A stretch of DNA of 64,000 nucleotides from Mesorhizobium sp. ORS 3324 (lineage in GTDB: Bacteria > Pseudomonadota > Alphaproteobacteria > Rhizobiales > Rhizobiaceae). Under the pieces are notes generated by a model. That model saw nothing but the letters and a program-made list of their open reading frames with translations. It did not search any database and was not told the origin of the DNA. Both the position numbers and the translations under genes were made by a program. The stretch spans positions 252,679 through 316,678 of the forward strand of contig LM655170.1 of assembly GCA_000824825.2 (NCBI GenBank). Direction: 5' to 3'. Numbering within the stretch: position 1 is the first letter of the stretch; each line of letters starts with the position of its first letter. Positions 1 through 13,433 of this stretch are shown piece by piece.

Positions 1-82
1 GACGGGGAGAAGGGGGATGGCCGCAACGCCGGCGACCCCCTCTCCCCGTCCTTCACGGGGAGAGGATGAGGGTGAGGGGCAG
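1..82. repeat. Dispersed palindromic repeat (CCCCTCTCCCC type)
   Basis: An imperfect inverted repeat in which CTCCCCGT is followed closely by ACGGGGAG, with flanking CCCCT and AGGGG blocks. It lies just beyond the stop of the GMC oxidoreductase gene. Elements of this look are common between genes in Mesorhizobium-like genomes. It may also act as a transcript end for the long minus-strand operon, but there is no U-run. Confidence 0.5.
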
Positions 83-92
83 CTCCGACCTG

Positions 93-1607
93 TCATGCGG
101 CAAGCTCCGTCTTGCGGATGTGATCGGCGACGCGCAGGGCCTGGGCTGCGATCGACAGCGCCGGGTTGACCGCGGCCGAGGTCGGCAGGAAGCCGGCGTC
201 GACGACGAACAGGTTGTTGTGATCGTAGGCGCGGCAGAACGTATCGAGGGGCGCCGTCGCCGGGTCGTTGCCCATGCGCACGGTGCCGCACTGGTGCGAA
301 GGTGTGCGCTTGTCGAAGGGACGCGACAGCACGATCGGATAACCGCAGGCGCGAAAATTCTCGCGCATCACCCTGGTCAGGCCTTCGAGCGACTGCATGT
401 TGGAACGCCGCCATTGCATGACGATCTCCTTGCCGTCGACCATGATCCGGCTTTCAGGATCGGGCAGGTCCTCGCACATCAGGTACCAGTCGACGGCGTG
501 GCCGGCCATGAAATCGAGCGCGAATTTCGGCGCCAGCTTCACATTGGCCCGGAGGATGTTGCCGTCGATCTTGCCGAGAAGCTGGACATTGCCCAGCGGC
601 TTGCCGCCCTTGCCGTCCGACAGATAATAGTCGTTGAGCATCAGCGTTTTCTGGTAGACGGCATCGTTGCGGCGGCGCAGGTCGATCGCCAGCATCGCGC
701 TCGAATTGTGGTTCATGAAATTGCGGCCGACCTGGTCGGAGCTGTTGGCGAGGCCCTTGCCGCCTTTCTTGCCAGCATCGGCAGAAGGCGAACGCAGCAG
801 GATGGCGGCCGAGTTGATCGCGCCGGCCGACAGGATCACCAGCTTCGGCGACAGCGTCTTCTGCGAGCCGTTCTGGGTGTAGTGGATGGCGGCGATCGAC
901 TTGCCGTCGGGCGAGGCTTCGAGCCAGTCGACATGGGCACCGGTGTCGAGTCGGATATTCGCATCGCCGAGCGCCGCTGCCAGCGGTCCGGTCTGGGCAT
1001 CGACCTTGCCCTGTCCGGTGTTCGGGAAGGCATCCCAACCGGTCTTGCCTTCCTTCAGCCAGGCTTCGATGTCGACGCCGAGCGGCAGCGATGCCGGATG
1101 CAGGCCGAGGCCCTTCAGTTCGGCGCGGGCACGCGCGATCGAAGGCTCGTCGGGCACCGGCTTGAAAGCATAAGGGAGCGAGTGGAATGGCTCGGTCGGG
1201 TCCTCGCCGAGACAGCCGCGCACGCGAAAAAGCTGCTCGGCCTTCGAATACCAAGGTTCGAATTCGTCATAGGAAAACGGCCAGGCCGGCGACACGCCGC
1301 CGAAGTGTTCGAGCTCTGAAAAATCTTCCTTGCGGTAGCGGATCAGCACCGCGCCGAAGAATTTCGAGTTGCCGCCGACACAATAATAGTTGCCGGGGTT
1401 GAAGACCGGGCCGCCGGCCTCGCGCCACATTTCCTTCGGCCGGTAATGTCCGTCGACGAAGATCGATTGCGTCGAGCGTGCATGCGGCGTCGCGGGCAGG
1501 TGCTCGCCGCGCTCCAGGATCAGGATCGAGGCGCCGCTGCCGGCCAAGCCGGAGGCGATCGTGGCGCCGCCGATACCGGAGCCGATGATGACGATATCCG
1601 GGTTCAT
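93..1607 (-). CDS. GMC-family FAD-dependent oxidoreductase
   Basis: A 504-residue glucose-methanol-choline (GMC) family flavoprotein. The FAD-binding motif GSGIGGATIASG begins near residue 8. The C-terminal region carries SHQCGTVRMG and VNPALSIAAQAL, which supply the His and Asn expected at the flavin active site. Members oxidise hydroxyl groups of sugars, polyols or alcohols. The ATG at 1607 follows the transporter ATPase gene by 5 bases; the open frame runs further upstream, but only from here does the protein look like the family. It is the last gene of the LacI-headed operon, so it probably oxidises the imported sugar or a product of it. The substrate cannot be told from sequence. Confidence 0.88.
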   Translation of the reverse strand: MNPDIVIIGSGIGGATIASGLAGSGASILILERGEHLPATPHARSTQSIFVDGHYRPKEMWREAGGPVFNPGNYYCVGGNSKFFGAVLIRYRKEDFSELEHFGGVSPAWPFSYDEFEPWYSKAEQLFRVRGCLGEDPTEPFHSLPYAFKPVPDEPSIARARAELKGLGLHPASLPLGVDIEAWLKEGKTGWDAFPNTGQGKVDAQTGPLAAALGDANIRLDTGAHVDWLEASPDGKSIAAIHYTQNGSQKTLSPKLVILSAGAINSAAILLRSPSADAGKKGGKGLANSSDQVGRNFMNHNSSAMLAIDLRRRNDAVYQKTLMLNDYYLSDGKGGKPLGNVQLLGKIDGNILRANVKLAPKFALDFMAGHAVDWYLMCEDLPDPESRIMVDGKEIVMQWRRSNMQSLEGLTRVMRENFRACGYPIVLSRPFDKRTPSHQCGTVRMGNDPATAPLDTFCRAYDHNNLFVVDAGFLPTSAAVNPALSIAAQALRVADHIRKTELAA

Positions 1608-1612
1608 GGCCG

Positions 1613-2728
1613 TCAGAGAATGCGCTTCTCGGTCGCCGGATCGAAGAACACGGCCTTGCTGAGGTTGAAGGCCAGTGGCGTGCTGGTGCCGGGCTGGATC
1701 CTGGCATCGGCGCGCAGCCGCGCCACCACACCCTTGCCGCCGAGATTGGTGACGGCGAAGGTGTCCGAGCCAGCCGGCTCGACCACTTCGATGTGGCAAT
1801 CGGCGGTGGCGATCTCGGATCCATTGCGCTCGGCGCCCTCCGGATCGGTCAGCGCTTCCGGGCGGACGCCGAAGATGACCTGCTTGTCCTTGAATGCCGC
1901 AAGGCCGGCCGGCGCGCCGGGAAGCGAGAGCGTGATCGGCTGGCGCGCCTCGCGATCGAGCACCACGGAGAGCCCGCTGCCATTGGCGCCGATCTTGGCC
2001 GGGATCAGATTCATCGCCGGCGAACCCATGAAGTCGGCGACGAACACGTTGGTCGGGTTGTTGTAGACCTCCGCCGGCGTGCCGAACTGTTGCACCTCGC
2101 CATCGCGCATCACGGCGATCTTGGTCGCCAGCGTCATCGCCTCGATCTGGTCATGCGTGACATAGACGATGGTCGTGCCGGTGGTCGCGTGCAGGCGCTT
2201 GATCTCGATGCGCATGTCGACGCGCAGCTTGGCATCGAGGTTGGAAAGCGGCTCGTCGAACAGGAAGAGCTTCGGGTCGCGTACCAGCGCCCGACCCATG
2301 GCGACGCGCTGGCGCTGGCCGCCGGAGAGCTGGCTGGGCTTGCGCTGCAAGAGGTGGCCGATCTGCAGGATCTTGGCCACCTTGTCGATCGCCGCCTGCC
2401 GCTCGGCCACCGGCACGCCGCGCATCTCCATGCCGAAGGCAATGTTGCCGGCCACGGTCATGTTCGGATAGAGCGCGTAGCTCTGGAAGACCATGGCGAT
2501 GTCGCGCTTCGACGGATGCAGATCGTTGATGGCGCGGCCGTCGACGCGGATCTGGCCTTCGGTGATGGTCTCCAGGCCGGCGATGGTGTTGAGCAGCGTG
2601 GACTTGCCGCAGCCGGACGGACCGACCAGCACAAGGAAGCCGCCCTTTTCGAGCTCGACATTGATGCCCTTCAGGATCTCGACATTCCCGAAGCGCTTCT
2701 TCAGCCCATCAATTTCCAGAAAAGCCAT
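1613..2728 (-). CDS. Sugar ABC transporter ATP-binding protein (UgpC/MalK type)
   Basis: A 371-residue ATPase of the CUT1 class of carbohydrate importers. Visible motifs are Walker A GPSGCGKST (about residues 36-44), signature LSGGQRQR, Walker B LFLFDEP followed by the D-loop SNLD, and the switch His in VTHDQ. The last 130 or so residues form the MalK/UgpC-type regulatory extension. It would energise the two permeases encoded just upstream. The gene starts 23 bases after the second permease gene and is followed 5 bases later by the GMC oxidoreductase gene. Confidence 0.93.
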   Translation of the reverse strand: MAFLEIDGLKKRFGNVEILKGINVELEKGGFLVLVGPSGCGKSTLLNTIAGLETITEGQIRVDGRAINDLHPSKRDIAMVFQSYALYPNMTVAGNIAFGMEMRGVPVAERQAAIDKVAKILQIGHLLQRKPSQLSGGQRQRVAMGRALVRDPKLFLFDEPLSNLDAKLRVDMRIEIKRLHATTGTTIVYVTHDQIEAMTLATKIAVMRDGEVQQFGTPAEVYNNPTNVFVADFMGSPAMNLIPAKIGANGSGLSVVLDREARQPITLSLPGAPAGLAAFKDKQVIFGVRPEALTDPEGAERNGSEIATADCHIEVVEPAGSDTFAVTNLGGKGVVARLRADARIQPGTSTPLAFNLSKAVFFDPATEKRIL

Positions 2729-2751
2729 GGTCGTTCCTTAAAGAAAAGAGG

Positions 2752-3696
2752 TCAGCCCTTGACCGCGCCTGCCATCAGCCCGCGCACGAAATAGCGGCCT
2801 GCGACGATATAGACGATCAGGGTGGGGAGCGCGGCGATCATCGCCGCCGCCATGTTGACGTTGTACTCTACGACGCCGGTCGAGGTGTTGACGACATTGT
2901 TCAGCGCCACCGTCATCGGCATCACGTCGCCGGTGCCGGCGTAGGCGGAAGCGAACAGGAAGTCGTTCCAGATGTTGGTGAACTGGTAGATGACGGTGAC
3001 GACGAAAATCGGCATCGAGTTCGGCAGCATGATGCGGCGGAAGATCTGGAAGAACGAGGCGCCGTCGACCTGCGCCGCCTTGATCAGCTCGGTCGGGAAG
3101 GCCTCGTAATAGTTGCGGAAGAACAGCGTGGTGAAGCCAAGGCCATAGACGACATGAACGAAGACGAGGTTCACCGTCGAATTGCCGAGGCCGAACGAGA
3201 AGCCGATCGAGTTTCGCAGGTTGGCGCCGAAGCGGCCGATGCTGCCGAGGATCGTCGCCATCGGCAAAAGCACCGACTGGAACGGGATGAAGCAGGCAAA
3301 CAGCATCATCGCGAAGACCAGCGTGTGGCCGCGGAAGCGCCATTTGGTCAGCACATAGCCATTGAGCGCGCCGAGCAGCGTCGAGATCAGCACCGCCGGA
3401 ACCACCATCTTGATGGAGTTCCAGAAGTAGCCCTTGATGCCGGCGCAGGTCAGACCGACGCAGGCCTCGCCCCAGGCCTTGCCCCAGGGCTCGAAAGTCG
3501 GCGCCTGCGGCAGCGACAGCATGTTGCCGTTCTGGATCTCGTCCATGGTCTTGAACGAGGTGACCAGCATGACGAAGAGCGGCATCAGGTAGAACAGCGC
3601 GAACAGCGCGAGCAGGCCGTAGATGACGATGCGGTTGAGCGTCCTGGCGCTGAGGCCGCTCGAGGCCTGCCTTGCCGGTGAGGTGATGGCGCTCAT
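2752..3696 (-). CDS. Sugar ABC transporter permease 2 (MalG type)
   Basis: A 314-residue inner-membrane permease with six predicted hydrophobic segments. The EAA loop that docks the ATPase is visible as ELIKAAQVDGASFFQIFRR. The ATG overlaps the stop of the first permease gene (ATGA), so the two are translationally coupled. An open frame reaches much further upstream, but that part is a shadow of permease 1. It is the MalG-position subunit of a CUT1 importer. Confidence 0.92.
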   Translation of the reverse strand: MSAITSPARQASSGLSARTLNRIVIYGLLALFALFYLMPLFVMLVTSFKTMDEIQNGNMLSLPQAPTFEPWGKAWGEACVGLTCAGIKGYFWNSIKMVVPAVLISTLLGALNGYVLTKWRFRGHTLVFAMMLFACFIPFQSVLLPMATILGSIGRFGANLRNSIGFSFGLGNSTVNLVFVHVVYGLGFTTLFFRNYYEAFPTELIKAAQVDGASFFQIFRRIMLPNSMPIFVVTVIYQFTNIWNDFLFASAYAGTGDVMPMTVALNNVVNTSTGVVEYNVNMAAAMIAALPTLIVYIVAGRYFVRGLMAGAVKG

Positions 3697-4652
3697 CGCG
3701 GCTTCTCCCTGAGCTCGGAATAGAGGTAAGGCACGATGATCGCGGTCAGCGTCATCAGCATGATCACCGCGCTGGCGGAGCCGACCGCCATCTCGTTGCG
3801 CTTGAAGGTGAACTCGTACATGAAGTTGGACGGCAGCCAGGCCGAGCCGCCAGGCCCGCCACTGGTCAGCGCCACGACCAGGTCGTAGGACTTGATGGCG
3901 AGGTGTGCGAGCACGATGAAGGCCGAAAGGAACACCGGCCGCAGCAGCGGGATGACGATGCGGCGATAGAGCTGGAAAGTGGAGGCGCCGTCGATCTGCG
4001 CCGCCTTCATGATCTCGCCGTCGATGCCGCGCAAACCGGCCAGGAACATCGCCATGATGAATCCGGAAGCCTGCCAGACGCCGGCAATTACCACCGTGTA
4101 GATGACGAAATCCTTGTTCTTGATCCAGTCGAAATGGAAGCTCGTCCAGCCCCATTGATGCAGCGTCTGCTCGAGGCCGAGGCCGGGGTCGAGGAACCAT
4201 TTCCAGGCGACGCCGGTGACGATGAAGGAGAGCGCCATCGGGTAGAGGTAGATCGGCCGCAGCATGCCTTCGCCGCGGATCTTCTGGTCGAGCAGGATGG
4301 CCAGGAACAGGCCGAGCGCCAGGCAGATCAGGATGTAGAGAAAGCCGAAAATGCCCATGTTGGTGATCGAGGTGTACCAGCTCGACGGCGGGTCGCTCTC
4401 GAAGGTCCAGCGCCACAGCCGCTGATAGGCGCGCGCGCCGGTAATGTCATAGGAGGGGAAGGTCTTGGAGTTGGTGAACGACAGATAGATCGTCCACAGG
4501 ATGAAGCCATAGACGAAGACGATCGTCGCCGCGAAGCTCGGCGCCAGAACGATCTTCGGCAGCAGGTCCTGCAGGCGCGAGCGGACGGTCGCGCTAGGGC
4601 GGGTGTCTGGCCCCCGTGTCAGCTTGATGGTGGTTTCGGCGACTGTGCTCAT
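3693..4652 (-). CDS. Sugar ABC transporter permease 1 (MalF type)
   Basis: A 319-residue inner-membrane permease. It has an N-terminal membrane segment (IVLAPSFAATIVFVYGFILW), further helices, and the EAA loop EIMKAAQIDGASTFQLYRR. I chose ATG 4652 (MSTVAETT); a GTG at 4691 would add 13 residues. About 130 bases with a GC-rich hairpin separate it from the binding-protein gene. It pairs with the MalG-type permease whose start overlaps its stop. Confidence 0.9.
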   Translation of the reverse strand: MSTVAETTIKLTRGPDTRPSATVRSRLQDLLPKIVLAPSFAATIVFVYGFILWTIYLSFTNSKTFPSYDITGARAYQRLWRWTFESDPPSSWYTSITNMGIFGFLYILICLALGLFLAILLDQKIRGEGMLRPIYLYPMALSFIVTGVAWKWFLDPGLGLEQTLHQWGWTSFHFDWIKNKDFVIYTVVIAGVWQASGFIMAMFLAGLRGIDGEIMKAAQIDGASTFQLYRRIVIPLLRPVFLSAFIVLAHLAIKSYDLVVALTSGGPGGSAWLPSNFMYEFTFKRNEMAVGSASAVIMLMTLTAIIVPYLYSELREKPR

Positions 4653-4738
4653 CGGCTCATCCAGTACCGGTTGGTCGGGACTGCCCGGCACGAAGCGCGC
4701 CAGGGTGCGTCCCGGACCTTGTGATGGTAGGAGACCTT

Positions 4739-4754
4739 CCCCGCCGGGGCGGGG
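4739..4754 (-). other. GC-rich hairpin between binding-protein and permease genes
   Basis: CCCCGC pairs with GCGGGG across a short loop, in the 128-base gap after the solute-binding-protein gene. Such hairpins often stabilise the binding-protein part of the transcript so that it is made in excess over the permeases. There is no U-run, so full termination is unlikely. Confidence 0.4.
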
Positions 4755-4780
4755 GAGGCTCGGTTTAACGCGGCTACGTC

Positions 4781-6034
4781 TTACTTCGCGTCGTCGATGG
4801 CCTTGACCAGCTCGGTCACTGCCTCGTCCGAAGACTTGATCTGGCCGTGGACGAACTTCGAGATGACGTCCTTGTAGGCGTTGGCGACGGCCGGAGGCGC
4901 GCCATAGCCCTGGGCCAGCGAGCCGAACAGCGTGCCGCCCTCGTTGGCCTTCTTCAGATCGGCGATGCCCTTCTTGCCGCAGGCGTCGAAGTCGGTGTCA
5001 GGCACGTCGGTGCGGGCGGGAACCGAACCCTTCACGACGTTGAAGGCCGACTGGAAGCTCTTCGACAGGGTGGCGGTGGCCAAAGCGACCTGGGCGGCCT
5101 TGCGGTCGTCCGGAACGTTGAACATGCCGAACATGTCGGAGTTGTAGATCACGGTGCCGTCAGTGCCGGGGAAGCGGTAGCACAGGAAGTCGGTGCCAGG
5201 GGTCTTCTTGGCGGCGTGGAACTCGCCCTTGGCCCAGTCGCCCATCACCTGAACCAGCGCATCGCCCTTGATGACCATGGCTGTGGCGAGGTTCCAGTCG
5301 CGGCCCGAGAAGTTCGGATCGACGTATTTGATAAGCTTGGCGAGGTTGTCGAACGATTTCTTCATCGTGTCGGACTTGAGCGACTCGTCATCGAGGTCGT
5401 TCATAGCCTTCTTGTAGAACTCCGGCCCGCCGGTCGACATCACGACGGAGTCGAACATGGTGGCTTCCTGCCAGTTCTGGCCGCCGAGCGCGAGCGGGAT
5501 GACGCCGGCCGCCTTCGCCTTGTCGAGCAGGGCGATGAAGTCGTCGAAGGTCTTCGGCTCGGTACCGCCGATCTTGTCCATCACCGCCTTGTTGATCCAC
5601 AGCCAGTTGACGGAGTGAACGTTGACCGGAGCCGCGACCCACTTGCCGTCATAGACGGAGAATTTCTGCAGGGCGGCCGGAACCGATTTGTCCCAGCCTT
5701 CCTTCTTGGCGGTTTCGGTGAGGTCGCCCATGACGCCGGCGGCGGCATAGTCGAGCACGGTGTAGCCCAGCATCTGCGAGGCGGTCGGATAGTTGCCGGC
5801 CGCGACCATCGCCTTCAGCGCGGTCATGGCGGCGTCGCCGCCGCCGCCGGCCACCGGCACGTCCTTCCAGGCATAGCCTTCCTTGGCCAGGTCCTGCTTC
5901 AGCACGTTCAGCGCGGCCGCTTCACCGCCCGACGTCCACCAATGCAGCATCTGCACTTCCTTGACGTCCGCGGCATGCGCCGAAAACGCAAAGCTCGTCG
6001 CAAGAGCCGTTCCGATAAGCAGTTTGCGCAACAT
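4781..6034 (-). CDS. Sugar ABC transporter periplasmic substrate-binding protein
   Basis: A 417-residue family-1 extracellular solute-binding protein. The signal peptide [21 protein letters not shown] is predicted to be cut after AHA (residue 21), with no lipobox. The mature start [16 protein letters not shown] is typical of glucose/mannose-type binding proteins of CUT1 systems. The ATG at 6034 is preceded by a strong GGGAGGAAG ribosome site. It lies 59 bases after the aldehyde dehydrogenase gene on the same strand and starts the transporter block. The ligand is probably a sugar, sugar acid or polyol; sequence alone does not say which. Confidence 0.92.
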   Translation of the reverse strand: MLRKLLIGTALATSFAFSAHAADVKEVQMLHWWTSGGEAAALNVLKQDLAKEGYAWKDVPVAGGGGDAAMTALKAMVAAGNYPTASQMLGYTVLDYAAAGVMGDLTETAKKEGWDKSVPAALQKFSVYDGKWVAAPVNVHSVNWLWINKAVMDKIGGTEPKTFDDFIALLDKAKAAGVIPLALGGQNWQEATMFDSVVMSTGGPEFYKKAMNDLDDESLKSDTMKKSFDNLAKLIKYVDPNFSGRDWNLATAMVIKGDALVQVMGDWAKGEFHAAKKTPGTDFLCYRFPGTDGTVIYNSDMFGMFNVPDDRKAAQVALATATLSKSFQSAFNVVKGSVPARTDVPDTDFDACGKKGIADLKKANEGGTLFGSLAQGYGAPPAVANAYKDVISKFVHGQIKSSDEAVTELVKAIDDAK

Positions 6035-6093
6035 TACACTTCCTCCCTTGTTGCATTCACATGACCGGCGGATGTCCGCCGGGGTCTCCCAAC

Positions 6094-7605
6094 TCAGCCG
6101 ACCCACCATCCGGTGCGCTGGCCGCGATGAAACTGAATGGTCTTTTCCTCGGTATAGTCCTCGACGGCCCGTTTGCCGAGTTCGCGTCCGAGACCGGACT
6201 GCTTGTAGCCGCCGAAGGGCAGTTCGGGATAACCTTCCATGAACGTGTTCACCCAAACCGTCCCCGAACGCACTCCGCGCGCCACCGACATGCATGTGTC
6301 GATGCTGGCGCTCCACACACCCGCAGACAAACCATAGGGCGTGTTGTTGGCGATGTGCAATGCCTGTTCAATCGTTTCAAAAGTGAGCACGGACAGCACC
6401 GGTCCGAACACTTCCTCGCGGGCGATGGCCATGTCCTCGGTGACGCCCCGCACGATGGTCGGGTCGAGATATTGGCCGGCGTTGGAGGCGAGCTGCCCGC
6501 CGCCGCTGAAAATGCTGCCGCCGTCGGTTTTCGCGGCCGTCACATAGCCGGCTACCTTTGCCATGTGATCGGCCGAGATCATGGCGCCGACCTTGGTGCG
6601 GTCGTCAAGCGGATCGCCGACCCTGACCTTCTCGGCCAGCGCCTTGACTGTTCCGAGGAAGTCGTCGGCGATCGCCTCGTGGACGATCAGCCGGCTGCCG
6701 GCATTGCAGCATTCGCCGGCGTTGAAGAAGCCGCCGAACACCGCGGCATCCGCCGCCGCTTCGAGGTCGGCGTCGGGGAAGATGATCTGGCCGTTCTTGC
6801 CGCCGAGCTCCATCGAGACCTTCTTCAGCGAACCGGACGCAGCCGCCATGGTCATCTTGCCGACGCGCGTCGAGCCGGTGAAGGATACCATCTCGACCAG
6901 CGGGTGGCTGACCATCGGCGCGCCGACATCGGCGCCGAAGCCGGCGAGCATGTTGACGACACCGGCCGGCAGGCCGGCCTCGAGCAGGATGTCGCCGAGC
7001 ACGAAGGTCGAGGCCGAGGTCATCTCGCTCGGCTTGACCACCGCCGTGCAGCCGGCGGCGAGCGCGAAGGGCAGTTTCTGGCTGACGATCAGGAAGGGGA
7101 AATTCCATGGCGTGATGATCGAGACGACCCCGATCGGCTCGCGCAGCACCACGCCCAGCATGGTGTCGCCGAGATTGGCGTAGCTCTCGCCATGCAGCGT
7201 GCGGGCGAGCGAGGCGGCATAGCGCCAGATGTCGACGGCGCCGCCGATCTCGCCGCGCGCCTGGGCGATCGGCTTGCCCGATTCCAGCGCGTCGAGCCGG
7301 GCGATCTCTTCCAGCCGGGTTTCGATCAGGTCGGCCGCCTCGAGCAGCACGGCGGCGCGTTCGGAGGCTTTCATGCGCGGCCACGGGCCGGTCTTGAAAG
7401 CCTTGTGCGCGGCCTGCACCGCAGCTTCCACCTCCGCGGCACCCGCCTGGGCATAACGCGAAACGGCAAAACCGTGGCCTGGACTGCTGCGCTCGATGGT
7501 GCGGCCGTCGCGGGCATCGACATGCTTGCCGTCGATCAGGAGTTTGTAGCTCTTCGGCGCCTGGGACGCCTCGGCCGGCATTGCAATGTTGAGCGGTGCG
7601 TTCAT
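6094..7605 (-). CDS. NAD(P)-dependent aldehyde dehydrogenase
   Basis: A 503-residue member of the aldehyde dehydrogenase superfamily. The key residues are all visible: Asn168 in PWNFP, the cofactor loop FTGSTRVG, Glu266 in MELGGKN, and catalytic Cys300 in NAGECCNAG. It would oxidise an aldehyde to a carboxylate. The gene follows the crotonase gene by 10 bases. In this operon it could make the acid that the CoA-transferase then activates; this is inference. Confidence 0.92.
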   Translation of the reverse strand: MNAPLNIAMPAEASQAPKSYKLLIDGKHVDARDGRTIERSSPGHGFAVSRYAQAGAAEVEAAVQAAHKAFKTGPWPRMKASERAAVLLEAADLIETRLEEIARLDALESGKPIAQARGEIGGAVDIWRYAASLARTLHGESYANLGDTMLGVVLREPIGVVSIITPWNFPFLIVSQKLPFALAAGCTAVVKPSEMTSASTFVLGDILLEAGLPAGVVNMLAGFGADVGAPMVSHPLVEMVSFTGSTRVGKMTMAAASGSLKKVSMELGGKNGQIIFPDADLEAAADAAVFGGFFNAGECCNAGSRLIVHEAIADDFLGTVKALAEKVRVGDPLDDRTKVGAMISADHMAKVAGYVTAAKTDGGSIFSGGGQLASNAGQYLDPTIVRGVTEDMAIAREEVFGPVLSVLTFETIEQALHIANNTPYGLSAGVWSASIDTCMSVARGVRSGTVWVNTFMEGYPELPFGGYKQSGLGRELGKRAVEDYTEEKTIQFHRGQRTGWWVG

Positions 7606-7615
7606 CGTGCTTTCT

Positions 7616-8384
7616 CTAGGATCTCGAAAAGGTCGGCTTCTGCTTGGCCTTGAAGGCGCCGACGCCGGCCTTGAGATCGCCGGTCAGCGCGATGAAGCCG
7701 CTGGCCAGCGCCTCGGTCGCTGCAGCAACCTCCTCCCCCTCGGCAATGCCGATCATCAGCTTGGCGGCCTCGGTCGCCAGCGGACCGCGCTCGGCGATTT
7801 TTTCGGCCCAGGCCTTGGCTTCTTCCAACGCCTTGCCGGTCTCGACGACGCGGTCGACGATGGCGAGCGCAAGCGCGTCGGCCGCCAGGAAAATCTCGCC
7901 GCCGAGCGCCATGCGCCGGACCGCCTGCGAGCCGAAGCGGCGCACGGCGCGCTGCGTGCCGGACCAGCCGGGCACGACGCCGATCGAGGTTTCGGGGAAG
8001 CCGAGCTTCACCTGCGTCTCGGCGACGCGAAAATCGCAGGCGGCGGCTAGCTCCAGCCCGCCGCCCAGCGCATGACCGGACAGCACAGCGATGGTCGGCT
8101 GCCGAAGCCGCGCCAGCCGGTCGAAGACGCGGTGGCCATAGCGGACCCATTGCACCTGGAAATCGGCGGCGCTCAATTGTGCCCACGCCTCGACGTCGCC
8201 GCCGGCACAGAAGCCCTTGCCTTCGCCGCGGACCAGCACGACGCGGACACCTTCCGCCAGTTCCGCCTCGTCGAGCGCTGCTTCGAGCGCGCGCAGCATC
8301 GGGATGTCGAGCGCGTTGAATTTCTCCGGACGTCGCAACGTGACGGTGCCGATCAAGCCGTCCTGCTCGAAGGTGACGAGGCGC

Positions 8385-8392
<8 letters not shown>
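7616..8392 (-). CDS. Enoyl-CoA hydratase/isomerase family protein (crotonase)
   Basis: A 258-residue crotonase-fold protein. The oxyanion-hole segments FCAGGDV (about 61-67) and GHALGGGLELA (about 106-116) are present. Both acidic positions used by true hydratases are filled, Glu114 and Glu134 (in GFPETSIG). ATG 8392 overlaps the CoA-transferase stop by 8 bases. It acts on an acyl-CoA thioester, which is unusual next to a sugar ABC transporter and argues for a CoA-dependent late step in the pathway. Confidence 0.9.
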
Positions 8393-12048
<3,656 letters not shown>

Positions 12049-12084
12049 ATCCCTGCGTTCCTCCGCGTCTGGCGCCAAATTTAT

Positions 12085-12120
12085 TGGAACGTTCTAATCA
12101 CCATGCCTAGGTGGAGTCAA
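12085..12120 (-). promoter_or_regulatory. Promoter and LacI operator of the catabolic operon
   Basis: Read on the minus strand: -35 TTGACT (12120-12115), a 17-base spacer, and -10 TTAGAA (12097-12092). The operator TGGAACGTTCTA (12085-12096) overlaps the -10 and the start point. It is one base short of a perfect palindrome and shares the 14-base block TTATTGGAACGTTC with the second site near 12240. A bound repressor would block polymerase. Confidence 0.72.
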
Positions 12121-12227
12121 CCGGGAATCGCGCGGAATTCGAAAAATCGATGACTCGCCTGAAAATACTAGACCTTACGCCGCAGTGCAGCATTAAATCG
12201 CTTCAGCTATCAGAATCATAAAGGTCC

Positions 12228-12256
12228 TTGATTTATTGGAACGTTCCATCTATAGG
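12228..12256 (+). promoter_or_regulatory. Promoter and LacI operator of the DUF993 gene
   Basis: -35 TTGATT (12228-12233), a 17-base spacer, and -10 TATAGG (12251-12256). The perfect 12-base palindrome TGGAACGTTCCA (12237-12248) fills most of the spacer, the classic position for a LacI-type repressor site. The transcript would start near 12263, leaving a short leader before the ATG at 12278. Confidence 0.75.
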
Positions 12257-12277
12257 CTGCCGCGAAGGGAGATTTCC

Positions 12278-13432
12278 ATGGACATCATCCTGCCTGCGGA
12301 AAACGGCGAGCGTGTCGGCTACCGGCTGGTCGGCCAGCCGGCGGAGCCCGTCATCGGCGCGGATTTCCCACGCGTCGCCTATGCCGCTGCCCATGTCGTC
12401 GCCAACCCCTTCGCCATGACCAATCCCTGGTCGCGGCCGGCGGTCGACTGGGACAGGACGATGGCCTTTCGCCATCATCTGTGGCGGCTCGGCTTCCGCA
12501 TCGCCGAGGCGATGGACACCTCGCAGCGCGGCATGGGTTTTGACTGGGCAAGCGCCAAGGAACTGATCCGACGCTCCATCGCCGAAGCGCGCACGGTGCA
12601 CGGCGCCGACCTCGCGTCGGGCGCCGGCACCGACCATCTGGCGCCGTCGGCGGCAAGGACGCTGGACGACGTGATCCGCGCCTATGAGGAGCAGTTCGCC
12701 TTCATCGAAGGCGAGGGCGGCAAGGCGATCATGATGGCGAGCCGCGCGCTGGCGGCTGTGGCCAAGGGGCCGGAGGACTATGCCCGCGTCTACGACCGCA
12801 TCCTCAGCCAGGCTTCCGGCAAGGTCATCCTGCACTGGCTGGGCGACATGTTCGATCCGGCGCTCGAGGGCTATTGGGGCAGCAGGGATTTCGAGCCCGC
12901 GCTGGAGACGGTCGTAGCCATCATCGAGCGGCATGCCGACAAGGTCGAAGGCATCAAGATATCGCTGCTCGACGCCGGCAAGGAGGTGCAGCTGCGCGAC
13001 CGGCTGCCAGAAGGCGTCGTGATGTTCACAGGCGACGATTTCAACTACCCCGAACTGATTGCCGGCGACGGCAAGCGGCATTCGCATGCGCTGCTCGGCA
13101 TCTTCGATGCCATCGCGCCGGTGGCCAACGCCGCGCTGGTGAGGCTCGGCGAGGGCGACCGGGCCGCCTACGACGCGCTGATGGCGCCGACCGTGCCGCT
13201 ATCGCGAAAAATCTTCGAGGCGCCGACAGAATATTACAAGGCGGGCATCGTCTTCATGGCCTGGCTGAACGGGCACCAGGATCATTTCGCGATGGTCGGC
13301 GGCATGCAGTCGGCGCGCGGCATCTGCCATTACGCGGATGTGTTTCGCCTTGCCGATCAGGCCGGCTTGCTGGCCGATCCCGAACGCGCCGTCACCAGGA
13401 TGAAAGCCCTCTGCGCGGTCGCGGGCGTCTAA
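12278..13432 (+). CDS. DUF993 family protein (dihydrodipicolinate-synthase-like aldolase)
   Basis: A 384-residue protein of the DUF993 family, which is related to the dihydrodipicolinate synthase/N-acetylneuraminate lyase barrel enzymes. Lys227 in VEGIKISLLDAGKE matches the position of the Schiff-base lysine motif of that superfamily. A retro-aldol or dehydratase step on a keto-acid is therefore likely. The ATG at 12278 is preceded by AAGGGAG. It is transcribed away from the operon but shares its operator sequence, so it should be induced together with the transporter and other enzymes. The exact reaction is unknown to me. Confidence 0.82.
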   Translation: MDIILPAENGERVGYRLVGQPAEPVIGADFPRVAYAAAHVVANPFAMTNPWSRPAVDWDRTMAFRHHLWRLGFRIAEAMDTSQRGMGFDWASAKELIRRSIAEARTVHGADLASGAGTDHLAPSAARTLDDVIRAYEEQFAFIEGEGGKAIMMASRALAAVAKGPEDYARVYDRILSQASGKVILHWLGDMFDPALEGYWGSRDFEPALETVVAIIERHADKVEGIKISLLDAGKEVQLRDRLPEGVVMFTGDDFNYPELIAGDGKRHSHALLGIFDAIAPVANAALVRLGEGDRAAYDALMAPTVPLSRKIFEAPTEYYKAGIVFMAWLNGHQDHFAMVGGMQSARGICHYADVFRLADQAGLLADPERAVTRMKALCAVAGV

Positions 13433-13433
13433 A

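Noticed and set aside
66..1319. A long open frame on the plus strand opposite the GMC oxidoreductase gene
   Set aside because: It is a GC-rich antisense shadow; the minus-strand frame has full family motifs and a ribosome-coupled context.
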